Below are positions 34,541 to 46,854 of a stretch of 64,000 nucleotides of DNA, in pieces. Origin of the DNA: Gnetum montanum (Eukaryota; Streptophyta; Gnetopsida; Gnetales; Gnetaceae); the NCBI GenBank assembly GCA_015680685.1, contig MNCI01004101.1:142316-206315 (forward strand). Reading direction: 5' to 3'. The notes under the pieces were generated by a model. The model had not been told where the DNA came from and searched no databases. It saw only the letters and a list, made by a program, of their open reading frames with translations. The position numbers were made by a program, and so were the translations under genes. Every line of letters starts with the position of its first letter. Within the stretch, counting starts at the first letter, position 1.

Positions 34541-36808
34541 CTATTCTTGGAATGGGAAGAGAATGGGGAGGATTACTCTGGTAGGAATCCTCATATCTAT
34601 AACCCTCTCGTAAGCAATCTCTCTATTATTTTTTGGCTTGCTGAAGTTTTCAACTTGATCTTCTTGAGATTTTTCTTCAACAATCCTCTCATCTTCTTTC
34701 TCAAATAAATTTTCATTTTCTTGGAGTGTACAACTTTTGTTTTCCACACTTCCATTTTCAACCATCTTACTTTTTCCATTTGAAGTAATGTTATCAATCA
34801 TGAAAGGATCACTATAGATGTTTTTTTGATTTGGTTCTCCTTTCCAAGGTAGCCACATGTGAGAATAATCTGTTGATATGTAACCTAAGAAATTATTACT
34901 CCAACTTCTACTCAATAAGAGACTATGTGAATTTGGTATATCTGCCACTTGAATAATTACTCTACTTCTAATGTGAGGTTCATAAGAAATTTCCAATAGG
35001 ACATTTGGTAATTTACCAACAATCTTCACTCTACTTTTATCCACTTGAACAATCTTTTTATTTGACTTTTCAGGAATCAAACCAAGTTTCTTACATATAG
35101 ACAATGGAATTATAGTAGACATAGCTCCAGAATCAACCAAACAATTATGTAAGTATTTATCCTTCAATTTCATTGTCAAAAGGAGAGGAGGAGCTTCCTT
35201 ATCATACGAGGTCTTTAATTTCTCATTATTATTAGACACATAACTTAACTCTGATTCTCTAAGTCTCCTTTTACCTTTAATGAACTCTAAAGCCTTTCTT
35301 TGTTGATCTCCTACTTGAAGCAACTGATAGAAACTAATATTGGCCTTGACATGTTTAAGGTCTTCAATCAAATCATACTCTCCATCACCAATAAAGCTTG
35401 GTTTCTTTATCCATTTATTAAAAGACTGATTTGGAGTGCTTTGCTCTACTTGATTGTCTTTACCTTTATTCTTATCTCTTCTATTTGGCTCAAAAGCTTT
35501 TCTCTTAGTAGATGGATCAGTAATAACATTTGGGGGTCTAGAAGTAGTTAATCTTTCTTTTGATCAAAGATTATATCCATTTTCCTCATTGTTATTGCAT
35601 TCCTCATCTGAAGACATATCTTCTTTAGAACTTGATAGAGAAGAAGTATCACTTGATCTATTACTAGAAGATTTACTTGCATAATGAACACTAGATAACT
35701 CATTATCAGATTCAATATCAAGAAAGTTGGATATAATAATGTCACTTTCATCCTCATCTTCTACTAACTTACTTTCTTGATGTTTATGCTTTCTATTTTT
35801 CCTTTCTTCCTTGATATTAACTCTTGACAAATATTTTTCAAGCTTCACTATTTTGTTAGACATATCTCTCATTAATTTTCCTTTTTCAGATCCTACTCTT
35901 TCATGTTCTTGCTCTATCTTAACATGAGATGGACCTGGTAAATATTTAAATTGAGCAAAATCTTGCATAGGAATCATAACTCTTTCTTCTCTTTTTTGAA
36001 TTGCAATATTTTCTTTAGGATTTAATTGTTTTTATAATTGTATAGCTTCACTAGATTAGTCATTTAGTGTAGTTAAGTTTGGAGTTCTCTGTAACCAAAT
36101 TGAAATGTTGGGGTTGATAGCCTTAAGATAAGTTTCTTTAAGCATTTCTTTTGATGGCCTATATTATCTTTGAAAGAGTCCACAAATTCGTTGAAACTTG
36201 ATGGTAAAATATCTAATTGACTCTTTAACTCCTTGCTTATCTTGTATTAGCCCACAGTATAGTTTTTGTTGATCTAATTGATTACCAAACTGGGCTAAGA
36301 AAAGATTCTTCATGTCATCCCAACTTGTAATACTATTACTTGGTAAGTTTGAATACCAAATCTAAGCCATATTCTTTAGATTTGATACAAACAACCTACA
36401 AGCTTGATCTTGATGTTGAATATTTGCATGAGCTAAAGCTAACTCAAACATGTGAATATATTCTTCAGCTAAATAAGCTTTTCAAGGAATGAAAGGCTCA
36501 GGAAAATATTTGTAAACTACCTTAGGAATATCATTGTAATTTTGAAATCCTAATGGTGTAACTCTTTGCCAAAGATTTGCCATCCTATTCCTTTGAATAA
36601 TTGAACTCTTATACTTTCTAGATCTTCTCTTATAAATAGATAAACCAGATATAATGGGTGATCTTCTTGATCTTCTAGTTTTCACTCCACTACTTGTTCC
36701 CAATTAAAAATCTTTCTTTTCTTCTCCTTCTAATGAAGAATTTGTCTTAGAATCTAGAATATCTTTTGAAACTTTTAAACTTTCAAAACTATCAATCTTC
36801 TTGGTCAT
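34541..36808 (-). pseudogene. gag: gag-protease gene of element E
   Basis: Start at 36808 (M-T-K-K-I-D-S-F…) after the primer site; stop at 34541-34543. A basic Ser/Arg region (about 36700-36600) is followed by a capsid core with W-D-D-M-K-N-L-F-L-A-Q-F (about 36320-36270) and further helices to 36060, with no clear zinc knuckle. Then come a charged, Ser-rich region (35980-35570) and an aspartic protease at about 35160-34850 with C-L-V-D-S-G-A-M-S-T-I-I-P and a degenerate flap-side L-L-L-S-R-S-W. The acidic tail contains E-K-E-D-E-R-I-V-E-E-K. Stops occur near 36700, 36480, 36360 and 36000. Only about 200 non-coding bases separate it from the polypurine tract, so pol is absent rather than merely decayed. 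It is not closely similar to the gags of B, C or D. Confidence 0.75.
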
Positions 36809-36895
36809 GAACTAAAAATGGTATTTCTTAACCCTTACAAATAATTTTTAATGTGCTCAAATTATAAGGCTTATGAACATAGACGCTAAATTTTC

Positions 36896-36914
36896 AGTCC
36901 TCCTTCTAGCGCCA
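36896..36914 (-). other. Primer binding site of element E
   Basis: The minus strand reads TGGCGCTAGAAGGAGGACT, seven bases after the LTR end (…CGCCAACA). It is the same site as in C. Confidence 0.75.
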
Positions 36915-38169
36915 AAAGAACTGTTGGCGACCATTTGGGACATGACCGCCAACGAGTGTCCTCGAACAGGATTTAGGTGCTTGCTGGTCTCTGGCAACAC
37001 CAAGACACAGATACCTCCAAATAGACTTAGTAGTTAATGTGAGTATGTATGTGTGCTATTGCGACGTGCAGTTGTGAAAAATGAAACTATTGCGTTATGT
37101 GTAAACTATAGATGACTTGTCTTAAAGAGATTCAGCCAACTTTGCCAAGTACTGTGAGTTGTTGAGAGTTTCTATTTTGTTCAATTACCTAGTCTATGGG
37201 GTCCTTATAATACATACTTGTAACAAATAAAATTTTGTAAAAATATTTGAGCACAACTCTGGAAATCTACTCCTAATTTTCCCTAGAGAAAGAGATAACT
37301 CCATAAGAAAACTAGAAATAGAGCAAGATTCGATGAAAATAGATAGAAAAGAAAGTAGATTTGTGTAGAACTCAAATATTTAAACAAGGGAAAATGACAC
37401 GAGTAAACACTTCGCAATAAAGCTATCCCAAATTCAATATCTACGAATTGTTCAAAGTTCCAAGGCTCAAATAAGCAATTTCTTCAAGAACATCCTACTA
37501 TGCTACCAAAAAATTGTTGCGTAAACTATCACGTACGAGACTCCATGTTGGGTAGATAATGGATGTCAAAAATTTCTTTCAATACAACCTTCAAAAGACT
37601 TAACAATTTCTGATTGAAATACCACGGAGATTCACTTTAAAGATAAAAAGAAGCTATTCTGGTCCCATCAAAATACCAAAGATTTTCTGAACCCTCTTGA
37701 CTATTGAATCATTCAACAGCATGACTACAAGCAGAGGCTCTCTTACAACAATCTCAATAGCAATTCCTATACATTGCACAATAACAAAAATTACTACTAA
37801 AATGCTCTCAAGGCTTTTAAACAAAAGTGCTTCTATGGTAAAATTTCAATAGAAATTTCTATCGAGCAACAAGAATGATAAGAGCAATCTAAAAAACCCA
37901 AAATTACTTGCCAAGAATGATACTATCTAAACCACTAGCTAAACAATTTAAACAAAATAAAAAACAATAAGCATAACTCACAGGACCATGGCAAAGAGGC
38001 TGAAATCTTTTCTTTAGCAAGTCATCTTACAAGAAATCTTTCACAATGTTTTCAAAGAGTGTGTCTCCAAGTGAGAGCTTCCAAAAGTGTGATATGAGAC
38101 CCAATTGTCTTCTCAAAAGTGTGATGTATGAGACCCCAATATCATTCTTCCTCCTTGAGCCCTGAAGCC

Positions 38170-38177
38170 TTTTTATA
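38170..38177 (-). promoter_or_regulatory. LTR promoter TATA box, element E
   Basis: The minus strand reads CCCTATAAAAAGGCTTC. It splits the LTR into U3 and R-U5. Confidence 0.55.
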
Positions 38178-38219
38178 GGGTTCAAAGGTAGGTAGGGAAG
38201 TTACAAAATATCTTGGGTG

Positions 38220-38430
38220 GTTTAACCACCATAGAGACAAAAAGGCTACGGTTGACAAGTGTCCCATGTAGTTTCCAAGCATCTTCATTTAGTTGCCAAG
38301 TGTATTCATTTAGTTACCAAGTGTTCACCATGGAGAGAAACAAGTTGCAGTTGACACGTGTCCCATTTAGTTGACAAGTGGCCATTGTGAAGGCAAAAAA
38401 GCTATAGTTGACAAGTGGCCTTTGTAATGG
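38220..38430 (-). repeat. Degenerate short repeats in the E LTR
   Basis: Five or six imperfect plus-strand copies of GTTGACAAGTGTCCCATTTA with variable spacing, just upstream of the TATA box, so they may be promoter elements. Confidence 0.55.
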
Positions 38431-38789
38431 TTACAAACATCATGGGATTAAGGCTAGGAAGTTGCAACTTCCACACAAAGTTACAACTATAGAAATAAAA
38501 TATATGGTATCCAAGTGTCCTATTAGATAACTATCAAATATAACTTCTTAGCATATGCAAATTTTTAAATCAATATTAATACTTACTTGGTACACAACCA
38601 AGGGTTGTCAAACTTACATCAGCAATTAAATAATTTATATCAAAACCCAAAATAAATATTTTATGATTTTTAAATAAAGAGAATATTAGGGGCACGTGGC
38701 CTGTAAGAAATGTGGGCTAGTCCAAGTAGCGAGGCCCATGGAAGTGGTTGTACCATCAGTGATGAAAACCCATGGATTAATCCCTTAAC

Positions 38790-39003
38790 CGATGGGTTGG
38801 TGTGTTTGTAAATCATGTTGTTTGCCAAAGTTGAGTGATAAATTGGAAGAATAGTGTTTGCAGTCACGGGGCACCCAGAAAAAATATCTGCCAGTATCCA
38901 AAGTCACAAGAAACATGGAATTCGGAGAATCAAACATAGAAAAATGTAACAAAGGTGTAATATAAAAATCCAAGCTGTGCAATATGGACACCGAGATTGC
39001 CAA
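38790..39003 (-). pseudogene. Captured fragment of a plant pepsin-like aspartyl protease (A1 family)
   Basis: On the minus strand a frame from 39003 reads L-H-F…F-D-S-P-N-S-M-F-L-V-T-L-D-T-G followed by F-F-W-V-P-R-D-C. This closely follows the first active-site region of plant aspartyl proteases of the APF1 type (LHY..V..GTP…FLVALDTGSDLFWVPCDC), including the catalytic D-T-G. The S-D after the triad and one Cys are changed. Only this exon-sized piece is convincing and the frame is open on either side for only a few residues. It lies in the U3 part of the E LTR. It is a host-gene fragment, not a retroviral-type protease, since the motif spacing is that of the two-lobed secreted enzymes. Confidence 0.5.
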
Positions 39004-39259
39004 TATAGAAGGCTAGGGAATTGTATTTTGGGAGTTTCTAATTGCGCTAATCACAGCAGTCCAAGATTCGAACACCTGTTTGATCAGTTTCTTCTCTCGC
39101 AAAGCTTCTGCAACTGTGCACACAGCAGGGCCAGCGACTGAAGAATTCATGTGAATCAATATCCATAGTCCAGCGAGATCGACTAGCAGCAGCAGTTGTT
39201 CATCCGGTTTCCAAATTTCTGCTCAAATTTGCCTATGAAACAGGTAGGGTTGGAATGTC

Positions 39260-39967
39260 GAAGCGTAAATTCAGATACGAGGGTTTCAACATGAAGACGC
39301 CATTGGTGAGTCTAGGTTCTTGCTTTTTCTTTTCTGCTACCACAGTCTTGCCTTGGCAAACTTTTTAGTGGCCAGATCCTTTGTTGGTTCTAGATTTTAA
39401 TCATTTTTGTAGCAAGGCCTGAGATGTCCTTGTAACCCTTGATGGAAACTTCTTGAGCAAGAAACCGGAAATTCTCCGGAGAATGAGGCTCCATTATTAT
39501 CGTAAGTTGCTTGCTGCCATAGTGAAAAATTTGCTTCTGTTGCCTTTTGTTAGGAATACCATTGCCACAAACTATGGGGTAAACCATAGCATAATTTTAG
39601 TAGGCATCTACTTCAATGGTAGCAATGATGTCGTTTCCATTTTCCTCGTTGTTCTGGCCTTTGTGTCCAAATATCAGCCGAATGGAGAGGAAGAAAAACC
39701 AGGCGTAATCGACGATGAAGAAAACATGACGAGACATGTGGCCCAGTAATGTATTTCCGAAGTGGTAGCAACCATGGGCTATCCATTTCCACCATTATTA
39801 TTGTAGGCATTACAACCTTTGTCTCCCGTGATTTCGAACTACGTAATGGCACCTTCATAATAGACAATTGTTACCAACTGCATGGCCGTGAGGTTGCAGA
39901 AATCCATGGAGGTGTTCTAGTCTTTGAACACCTTCGGCTACTACAGAAGCTCCTTTACCTTTAACAG
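39260..39967. other. Unassigned part of the E LTR
   Basis: Single-copy in this window, with short open stretches on both strands (for example 39453-39749 plus, 39390-39587 minus). I recognise no family. It may hold more captured sequence, or may be an insertion in the LTR. Confidence 0.3.
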
Positions 39968-40989
39968 ACTAAGAATGCCATTGTCATTGCTTAATTCTTC
40001 AGAATTTTTCTCCTATGCTACCAGTTCTTCTTCTCAAATAGATACCATTGCACAAAAAATGCAAGAAATTCTAATTGTGTCTGCGTCTAGTGCCGTGTAC
40101 TATATGTTTTCATGAGAGGCACTGTAGATTTTTATTTTTATTTTCTTCTTTATACTCTGCCACGTACAACAATGTTTAAAAGATATATTTTAAATAGCGA
40201 TGGATTCCAAAGAGTCTGATACCGATCCATAATAACCCATGTTATTGCCAAGTTGGCATATTTAATATCCTAATATTAATAAGAAATCCAGAAATGATGG
40301 GAAGAAAAAAATTGAGTGATGCCAACCAAGATTGCTGCTTTTTCATATTTTAATGGTCAACTTAATCAATCTAAAGTCCAATGTTTCCCAAACATAGTGC
40401 ATAGTCCACCTCTACAGATACCATCAAGTTGCTGATTTCAAGTTGCTACTTTCAAGCATCCAGCTTCATTTCTACCTCATCCATTCATCCATCTAGTGTC
40501 TTTGGATTTCATTTCTTCCTAACGTTTGGCATTTTAATTTTGTATCCCAAGAAGGTCTTAACATCATTTTATTTAAAAGAGAATAACCTCTCCAAAACAC
40601 CCATCAACCCATAACCTTAAAGCTACATGTTTACCTCTAAATTTTCAAGATCATCTCTCTCTTAAATCAATATAAATGATAAGTGAAATCCCCTTTCAAT
40701 CATAAAGTCTACTCCATTAAATGGGCAAAAATGTGCCAACACCAAGATGTTCCAATTTTTGATATGATAGTCCAACTGTTCCATGAAATGGCCAAATGTG
40801 CCAACACAAGTAAACAAAGAAATAGGAAAAACATGAACGATGGTGTAAAAAAAAATAAGAAATGTTGAAAGAATGTGTAAAACAAAAATTCAAAAAAAAT
40901 GAGGGCCTAGAACAGTTAGCATAGGTAGCCATCTCTCCTATGACTAAGTTGGAAGGAGGAGATATGAAATAGTGAGCAGGGTTGTCCAT

Positions 40990-43813
40990 CAAGTGAGGTA
41001 GCATGTGTACTAGCTATCCTAAGCTCTTGGAAAGGTTTTGTTTATTGCATGTTGAGAAAAATTTTCTTATTTGGGCTCTCAGGTTTGAATATTATCATGG
41101 ATCTTGAACGAAAAGTTTCATAAATAACATAAGGTCCTTCCCATAGTGTTTGAAATCTAGCATGTTGTGGCACATGTGTGGGATTCTAATAGAGAACCTT
41201 ATCTCTTGGCTAATATTTAACTTTCCTAATTCTTAGGTCATGATATTTTTTATTGAAGGCCTTGTGCAATTTGTTAGATGACAAGGTAGCTAATCAATTT
41301 TCATCTAGCCAGTTAAGGGTTACTAATCATCATTTTTGTGATAGATCAAGGTCAAGGCTGAGGTCACATACTGTGGATAGTGCACGAAGCTTAGTTTGAA
41401 TGGGAAGCATTGGTAATTTACCATACATAAACTCATAGGGAGAGTATCCTGTATGGAGTTTCCATGTGGAATGATATGCCCAAAGAGCATCATTCAATTT
41501 AGTGCTCCAATCTTGCCTAAACTTGGAAATGGTTCTTGTCAATATCTTCATAATCTCCCTATTAGTGACTTTTTCTTGATTGTTCACTTGCAAGTGGTAT
41601 GGTGTAGTCAATTTATGCTCAACCACTAAGCATTGCATTAATTTCCAAAAAGTTGCACTTGTGAAGTGTGTACCATTTTTTGAACTAAGTGCATGTGGCA
41701 CACCAAACCTATTTATGAGTTTTTATTGAACAAATCATGTAGTTGTAGATGATGTACAATTTTTAACAACAACTTCTTCAGCCCATTTTGTTAGGTAATC
41801 AATGGAAACAATAATATAAGATTTTCCATTATACATTGGTGTAATCGGCCCCATAAAATCAATTCCCCAAATGTTGAAGCGTTCTAATGGTTGACTCCAT
41901 TATTTCAGATCCTCCATTCTAGCAGTCATTTCCCCATCACGTTGATAGTGCTCACAAGATTGGATGAAATGATGGATGTCTCAAAATATTATAGGTCAAT
42001 AATATCCTGCAAGCAGGATCTTGATGGTCATTTTTCTCCCAGTGTAATGACCCCCACAAGGACCCTCATGAGCATCTTGGAGAACTCACAATTGATCTAT
42101 ATTAGGAACACACCATCAAACCAAGACATCAGGACATACTTTCTAAAGTTGTCCATTGATCTCCATAAAGTACTTGGCTTAGTGAAGAAACTATTGTTTA
42201 TTCTTAAGGTTTAACTCTTGTGGTGTTTGTTGGGTGAGGAGATAGGTAAGAATGCTACTGTACCAGTTTGTCTCCATGGATGATTGATTATTCACTATAC
42301 CAACAAAGAGGAATTCATCAAGGAAATTATCAGAAATTGGATACTCATCCTCTTTGTTGTTCCATCGCAACCAAGATAAATGATCAATAACTACATTTTC
42401 AGTGTCCTTGTGATAGATCATTGTTAAATCGAACTCTTGTAATATTACAAGCCATCGTATGATAGGAGGGCTTACCATTGTCTTATTCATGAGGAACCAG
42501 ATTGTACTATGATCTGTATGTATATATATTTTATATCCCAATACATAGTGTCTAAACTTTTCTAGTGCAAACACTACAGCCATTAATTCTTTCTCTATGG
42601 TAGTGTAGTTAAGTTGTGCACTAGTGATACTTCTACTTGCATAGTGAATGTAATAAGGATGCTTCTGGTCATCTAACTATGTAAGTATGGCTCCTAAAAC
42701 ATAGTTGGATGTGTTAGTCATGATATGGAATGGTTTGGACCAATTGAGAGCTTGTAGAATGGGTGTTTCTACTAGCTTCTATTTCAGAGTTTGGAAAGCT
42801 ATTTTGCATTCCCTAGACCACTTGAAAGGTATGTCCTTTTTCATTAATTCCACCAATGGTTTGACAACCTTTGAAAAGTTCCTAATAAATCTCCTATAAT
42901 AGGTAGTATGTCCAAGGAATGACTAAATATCTTTGACAGTTTCGAGTTGACGAATAATTTCTTGGATAATTTTGATTTTCTCAGGGTCTACCTCTATCCT
43001 TATGTGTGAGATTTTGTGCCTTAGTACTACACCTTCTTGGACCATCAAATGGATTTTCTACCAATTGAGCCTCAAATTTGTTTCTGCACATCCTTTTAAC
43101 ACTTGCTCCAATTGGTCCAAGGCTTGATCAAAGTTTTCTCCATAAGTGGAGAAGTCTTCCATAGAGACCTCCATGCCATTTCCTATCTACTATTGGAATA
43201 TTCTTAGAACTAGTTGTTGAAATGTTGCAGGGGCATTGCACATGCCAAAAACCATTTGTTTGTGTGCGAACGTTTCCCAATGACTAGTGAACATAGTCTT
43301 GGCTTGGTCTTTAGGGGATATTTGTATTTGATTATATCAACTATATCCATCTAGAAAATTGTAATAGTGATGCCCTGCGATGGTGTCTAAGACTTAGTCA
43401 ACAAATGGCAATGTTAAGCGATCTTTGAATTTTGCCATATTTAGTAGCCTAAAATCTATGCACACCCTCCATTTGCCTCCCTTTTTAGGTACAATAACTA
43501 AGGGGCTAACCCATTCGCTATTAGCAATGGGGTATATGAACCTAGCCTTGAGAACTTGTTCGATTTCTTCCTTGACTACTTGCTTCAGCTTTGGGTTTAA
43601 ATGTCTCTGTGGTTGTCCTTGAGGTTTCATGGAGGGGTCAATGTAAATCCTATGCTGGCATATGCTAGGATCTATTCTAGTTAATTTGGGATATGATGAG
43701 TTGAAGGCTTTCAACCATCTATTTATCACTTCCAACAATCTCTCTTTTTGTTGCAAAGCAAGCTTAGTGTTAATAATTATGAATTTTCCATTTTTAAGGA
43801 ACGTGTATTCCAT
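40990..43813 (-). pseudogene. pol: pol pseudogene of element G (RT, RNase H, integrase)
   Basis: Minus-strand order: linker from 43813; RT entry with R-R-L-N-P-like block and N-S-E-W-V-S-P-L-V-I-V-P-K-K-G-G-K-W (about 43560-43460), V-C-I-D-F-R-L-L-N; catalytic region with M-E-D-F-S-T-Y-G (about 43165-43140), where the first catalytic Asp is Glu; connection and RNase H (about 42800-42400) with V-V-F-A-L-E-K-F-R-H-Y and H-T-D-H; integrase with H-E-G-P-C-G-G-H…G-Y-Y-W-P (about 42080-41990), G-I-D-F-M-G-P (about 41865-41840), K-N-G-T-H-F and W-A-Y-H-S-T-W (about 41470). The C-terminus runs to about 40990 with stops. There are many in-frame stops throughout. Between 42583 and 43394 the frame is heavily broken. 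Confidence 0.75.
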
Positions 43814-44134
43814 ATCGGTGGGTAATTATTTTAGACTAAGGGGCTCCTACTTAAATTTCTTAAGGATTTCCAACTCCCCCCAGTTGATATTTTCAAGGTT
43901 AAGACTTAGAAGTTGGTGGTGGACTTGCTCTAATGCATCTATGCTATCAATGAAAGAACAAGTCAAAGCATCATTTGGTTCTATGCATATGAGTAAACTA
44001 CCTTCTTGATCAGCTATTAGCCATTGGATGTCTTCCTATCGTGTGGTTGTTGCATATAGGCATCTTTGTATGTTAATCACTTGTGCACACTGATTTCATG
44101 CAAGAAATGCTAAACTTTGCACAAACCATGACCT

Positions 44135-44386
44135 CTACATGTAATTACACCCTGTGTCACTATATGCGATGTATAGAACTTTCTTCTTCTTGATCTTTTC
44201 GAATGCATTTTCTTTTGATATTTCTAGGGAAATATCATGGATCCCTAGGTGTGCATCGATGGTGCTTAGCCATGCTCTTCCCATTATGATTGGGAAGTTC
44301 CCCTTACCATTGTTTATCTGAATCAGTAGCAACTCAGTTAGGTACGACCACCCACAAACAATGGTAACAATGTCTTCCACTGGTCC
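44135..44386 (-). pseudogene. Protease of element G, C-terminal half
   Basis: The minus strand reads …D-I-V-T-I-V-C-G-W-S…F-P-I-I-M-G-R-A-W-L-S-T, the flap-side I-M-G-R-x-W-L motif of retroviral-type proteases. The N-terminal half with the active site is at 62497-62682, on the other side of element D, which split this gene. Confidence 0.7.
44382..44386. repeat. Target-site duplication of element D, left copy (GGTCC)
   Basis: Directly before TGAAACACCC at 44387 and repeated at 62424-62428. Confidence 0.92.
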
Positions 44387-46069
44387 TGAAACACCCTAAA
44401 AGAAAATGTGGGGTCATCTTGGCTTCACCAGGGTCTTGCGGTCTGCACAAGCATCATGGCAGTCCACCGGGAAAAGAACCTTCCGAGTCCAGGATGGCCA
44501 ATTCGTTAAATTTTCTACTTTAGGCATGGGCGAGTTTCGTACCAACTCGCCCACCCACCAAAGTAGTCTAAACAGCTGGCAACCTACTTAGAAACAGTGT
44601 ATAGAATTAGTGACGGAAGTTTGGATGCACGGGAAAAGCAGTTCAACAAGTTTCTTAAGTCACAAAGTGTGCTACACTACAATGTGTAGTGTAGCAAGCC
44701 TTAGGAAACAATGCCAGAACAAGATGTTACGCTACACACTATCACATGGCGTAACATAGCAACAACTTCACTGTCCACTCCCCTTGCCCAACTTCGAATT
44801 CTACAATGACCTCTCTTTTTGTAAGGAAGCAGCAGATCATGTCTGCTGCTATGCTACGCTGAGCTACATGGTGCAGCAAGGTGTAGGAATCCTACGAAAA
44901 GGGTGCACAAGGCAATTTGAAAGGCAAAATCAGCAAAGTGTGAAAAACTTGCATCTTAGGGGAATGATTTGCAGATCAACCAAGCTACCGCGATCAACTC
45001 TGGTGACTACGCTATGCTACGCTATGTAACGTAGCATCGCGTAACAAATACGTGACATACAGTGAGATGCGCGGCAAGAGGCTATATCATGCCAAGCAAG
45101 TCACGTCACAAAATACAGTGTGGCATGAAGGTGGTTGTGCGACATCAATGTACTCCACCTCAATTGAGCCATTGGCACATGCCTCTAGGGCCTGGCGACA
45201 CAGTCACGATGTAGTAGGATCGTAGTTATTGCTCGCATCGCAACAGTCTGGTAAGTCGAACGGTTACAAATGGCTCAAGTAGTGCCAGTCAGGAGGCGGA
45301 GGTCTACAACATGAAATATTCAAACGGTCACCTTTTCCTACCTTCTTCCCTATAAATAGCCCATCAAACAGCATGCAAAAGATCCGGTCCATGAAAAAAA
45401 ACAAGACAAAAGAAAAAGAGAAAGGGATACCTATGATCTTACATTAAAAAATGGGGGGGAGGCTAGCAATTTGTAAAAGAAACCTCTCAGCTAGTGAAAA
45501 GCTCAGTTTCTCACTCTACCACCTTGGTAGGATCTCACCCGCATTATATATACGCGAAGTTTGTGCCTAAGTGCATAGTTATTTTCTTTTCTATTTCCTG
45601 GCATGCTTTGGTCACTCTCGGGACTTTCTGCACTTTCTCACGTTGTGCAACCAACTGTGCCACTCCCTGACTGGACAGATTTACAACTCTGAAGCAGTGC
45701 ATGTCCCTAATTGTACCTTATATTACTTCTTATTTACTATCTGGCTTCCTTGTATTATTTTATGCTTTGTTTACCTTTAAAGCATTGTCTCATATCATTG
45801 TCGCACTTACATTTATTTACTATTTAACATCATCGTTGCATTTTTGGTCCCTTTCTCTTCCCTCTGCAAGAACTACCCACAACTCGTACAGTTTATATTT
45901 TAAAAGGCTATATTGACACTGACGTAAGTCCCTGTCTGATAGAATAGACCATTCAGGGCACCCCGCGTTCGCATAAATCCAGCACTGCCCTCCTGCAGGC
46001 ATGAGGTTGGAACTGTTGTGTCCGTCGACCTTGGCGTTATTCCAACCACTGACGTTTTCAGTCGCTACA
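44387..46069 (+). repeat. 5' LTR of element D
   Basis: Starts TGAAACACCCTAAAAG and ends TCAGTCGCTACA. The TATA box TATAAATAGC lies at 45351-45360. GCTACGCTATGCTACG words cluster at 44850-45035. Confidence 0.93.
45351..45360 (+). promoter_or_regulatory. LTR promoter TATA box, element D 5' LTR
   Basis: CCCTATAAATAGCCC, conserved at 61704-61713 of the 3' LTR. Confidence 0.65.
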
Positions 46070-46854
46070 TTTTTTTAGTGCCTTTTCCATGTGTCATGAT
46101 AGTTCTTCTATGCACTGATACACATGAGCGTAGACGCAACACCCTCCTACGGTTGTTTGCGCTCTGTGTGGCGTAGATTGGTCACCCCGACAGTTCCTCC
46201 GGAACCCCATAGAACACAAGGCCTCCACTCACCAATTAACTAGCTCACTCTACGATCATCTTGCATCCGTGCTACACCCTGCCTCGAGTAGTGTATACAT
46301 AAAACCTATGAGACATAAAACCTGCGAGACATAAAACCTACCTGATTGCTAGTTAACTTGCCCATTCTACAGCTGTCTCGCATGCGTTTTGTACCTCCTC
46401 CAAAGTACTACAATGGTCACCTCGACGGTCCCTCCAGGATCCCATGAGACATAAAATCTATTTGGTCGCTAGTTAATTTTCTCGTCTTATAGTAGTCTCG
46501 TATGCCTTCCACACCCTGCATTAGCATAGACTCGACATCCTTTGTGCTTGTTTGCGCATTGTGTGATGTAGATCGATCACCTCAACAGTCCCTCTAGAAC
46601 CCTAGAGACAATAGGCCTTTAGACGCTGATTTAACTTGCTTCCTCTACAGTGGTCCCACATGTGTCCTGTGTCCTAGCTAGCATAGAAGAAAGCATGACA
46701 CCCTTTGAGTTTGTTTCCTCGACGGTCCCTTCAGGATCTTGTAGGACAAAAGGCCACCTATTTTTTTTTGTTGAATCCTGCTATTCTTCCACATTTTCTA
46801 GCATTTTTGCATAATCTTTCTATCATTTTTTTTTTCATAATCACTTGCTTAACG
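46070..46854 (+). repeat. Leader of element D with about four tandem units of 140-170 bases
   Basis: Between about 46185 and 46750 a block beginning CGACGGTCCCTCCAGGATCC and continuing through GAGACATAAAACC, CTAGTTAACTTGC and CTACAG…TCTCGCATGCG recurs about four times. The expected primer site after the LTR is not clear; TTTTTAGTGCC may be its decayed form. No coding signal before the gag ATG. Confidence 0.6.

Larger units (their letters stand above)
33485..40806 (-). mobile_element. Element E: gag-protease LTR element with very long 5' LTR
   Basis: A minus-strand element with 5' LTR (40806-36922), primer site, gag-protease gene, polypurine tract and a 3' LTR truncated after 839 bases. It has no RT, RNase H or integrase, so it depended on other elements. 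Its LTR starts TGTTGG and ends CCAACA, unlike the TGAAACACC family, but it shares the primer site with B and C. No target-site duplication can be checked, as the left end is lost. Confidence 0.75.
36922..40806 (-). repeat. 5' LTR of element E (3.9 kb)
   Basis: The minus strand starts TGTTGGCACATTTGG (40806) and ends GTCGCCAACA (36922). A TATAAAAA promoter box lies at 38170-38177, giving a U3 of about 2.6 kb. The first 839 bases match the 3' LTR. The remaining 3 kb have no second copy here, so an insertion within it cannot be ruled out. It includes a captured protease-like fragment at 38790-39003. Confidence 0.65.
40807..44386 (-). mobile_element. Element G: Athila-like Ty3/gypsy element, 3' portion
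   Basis: The minus-strand element resumes at 62424-64000 on the far side of D. This part holds the end of protease, RT, RNase H and integrase. The RT motif (M-E-D-F-S-T-Y-G in place of F-M-D-D-F-S-V-Y-G) and integrase blocks (H-E-G-P-C-G-G-H, G-I-D-F-M-G-P) are those of the Athila lineage, and no second RNase H is seen. Its 3' LTR is not recognisable; E abuts it at 40806. Confidence 0.7.

Noticed and set aside
34541-36808. A possible env-like or host gene on the minus strand
   Set aside because: The capsid core, the D-S-G protease and the nearby primer site show it is gag-protease of element E.
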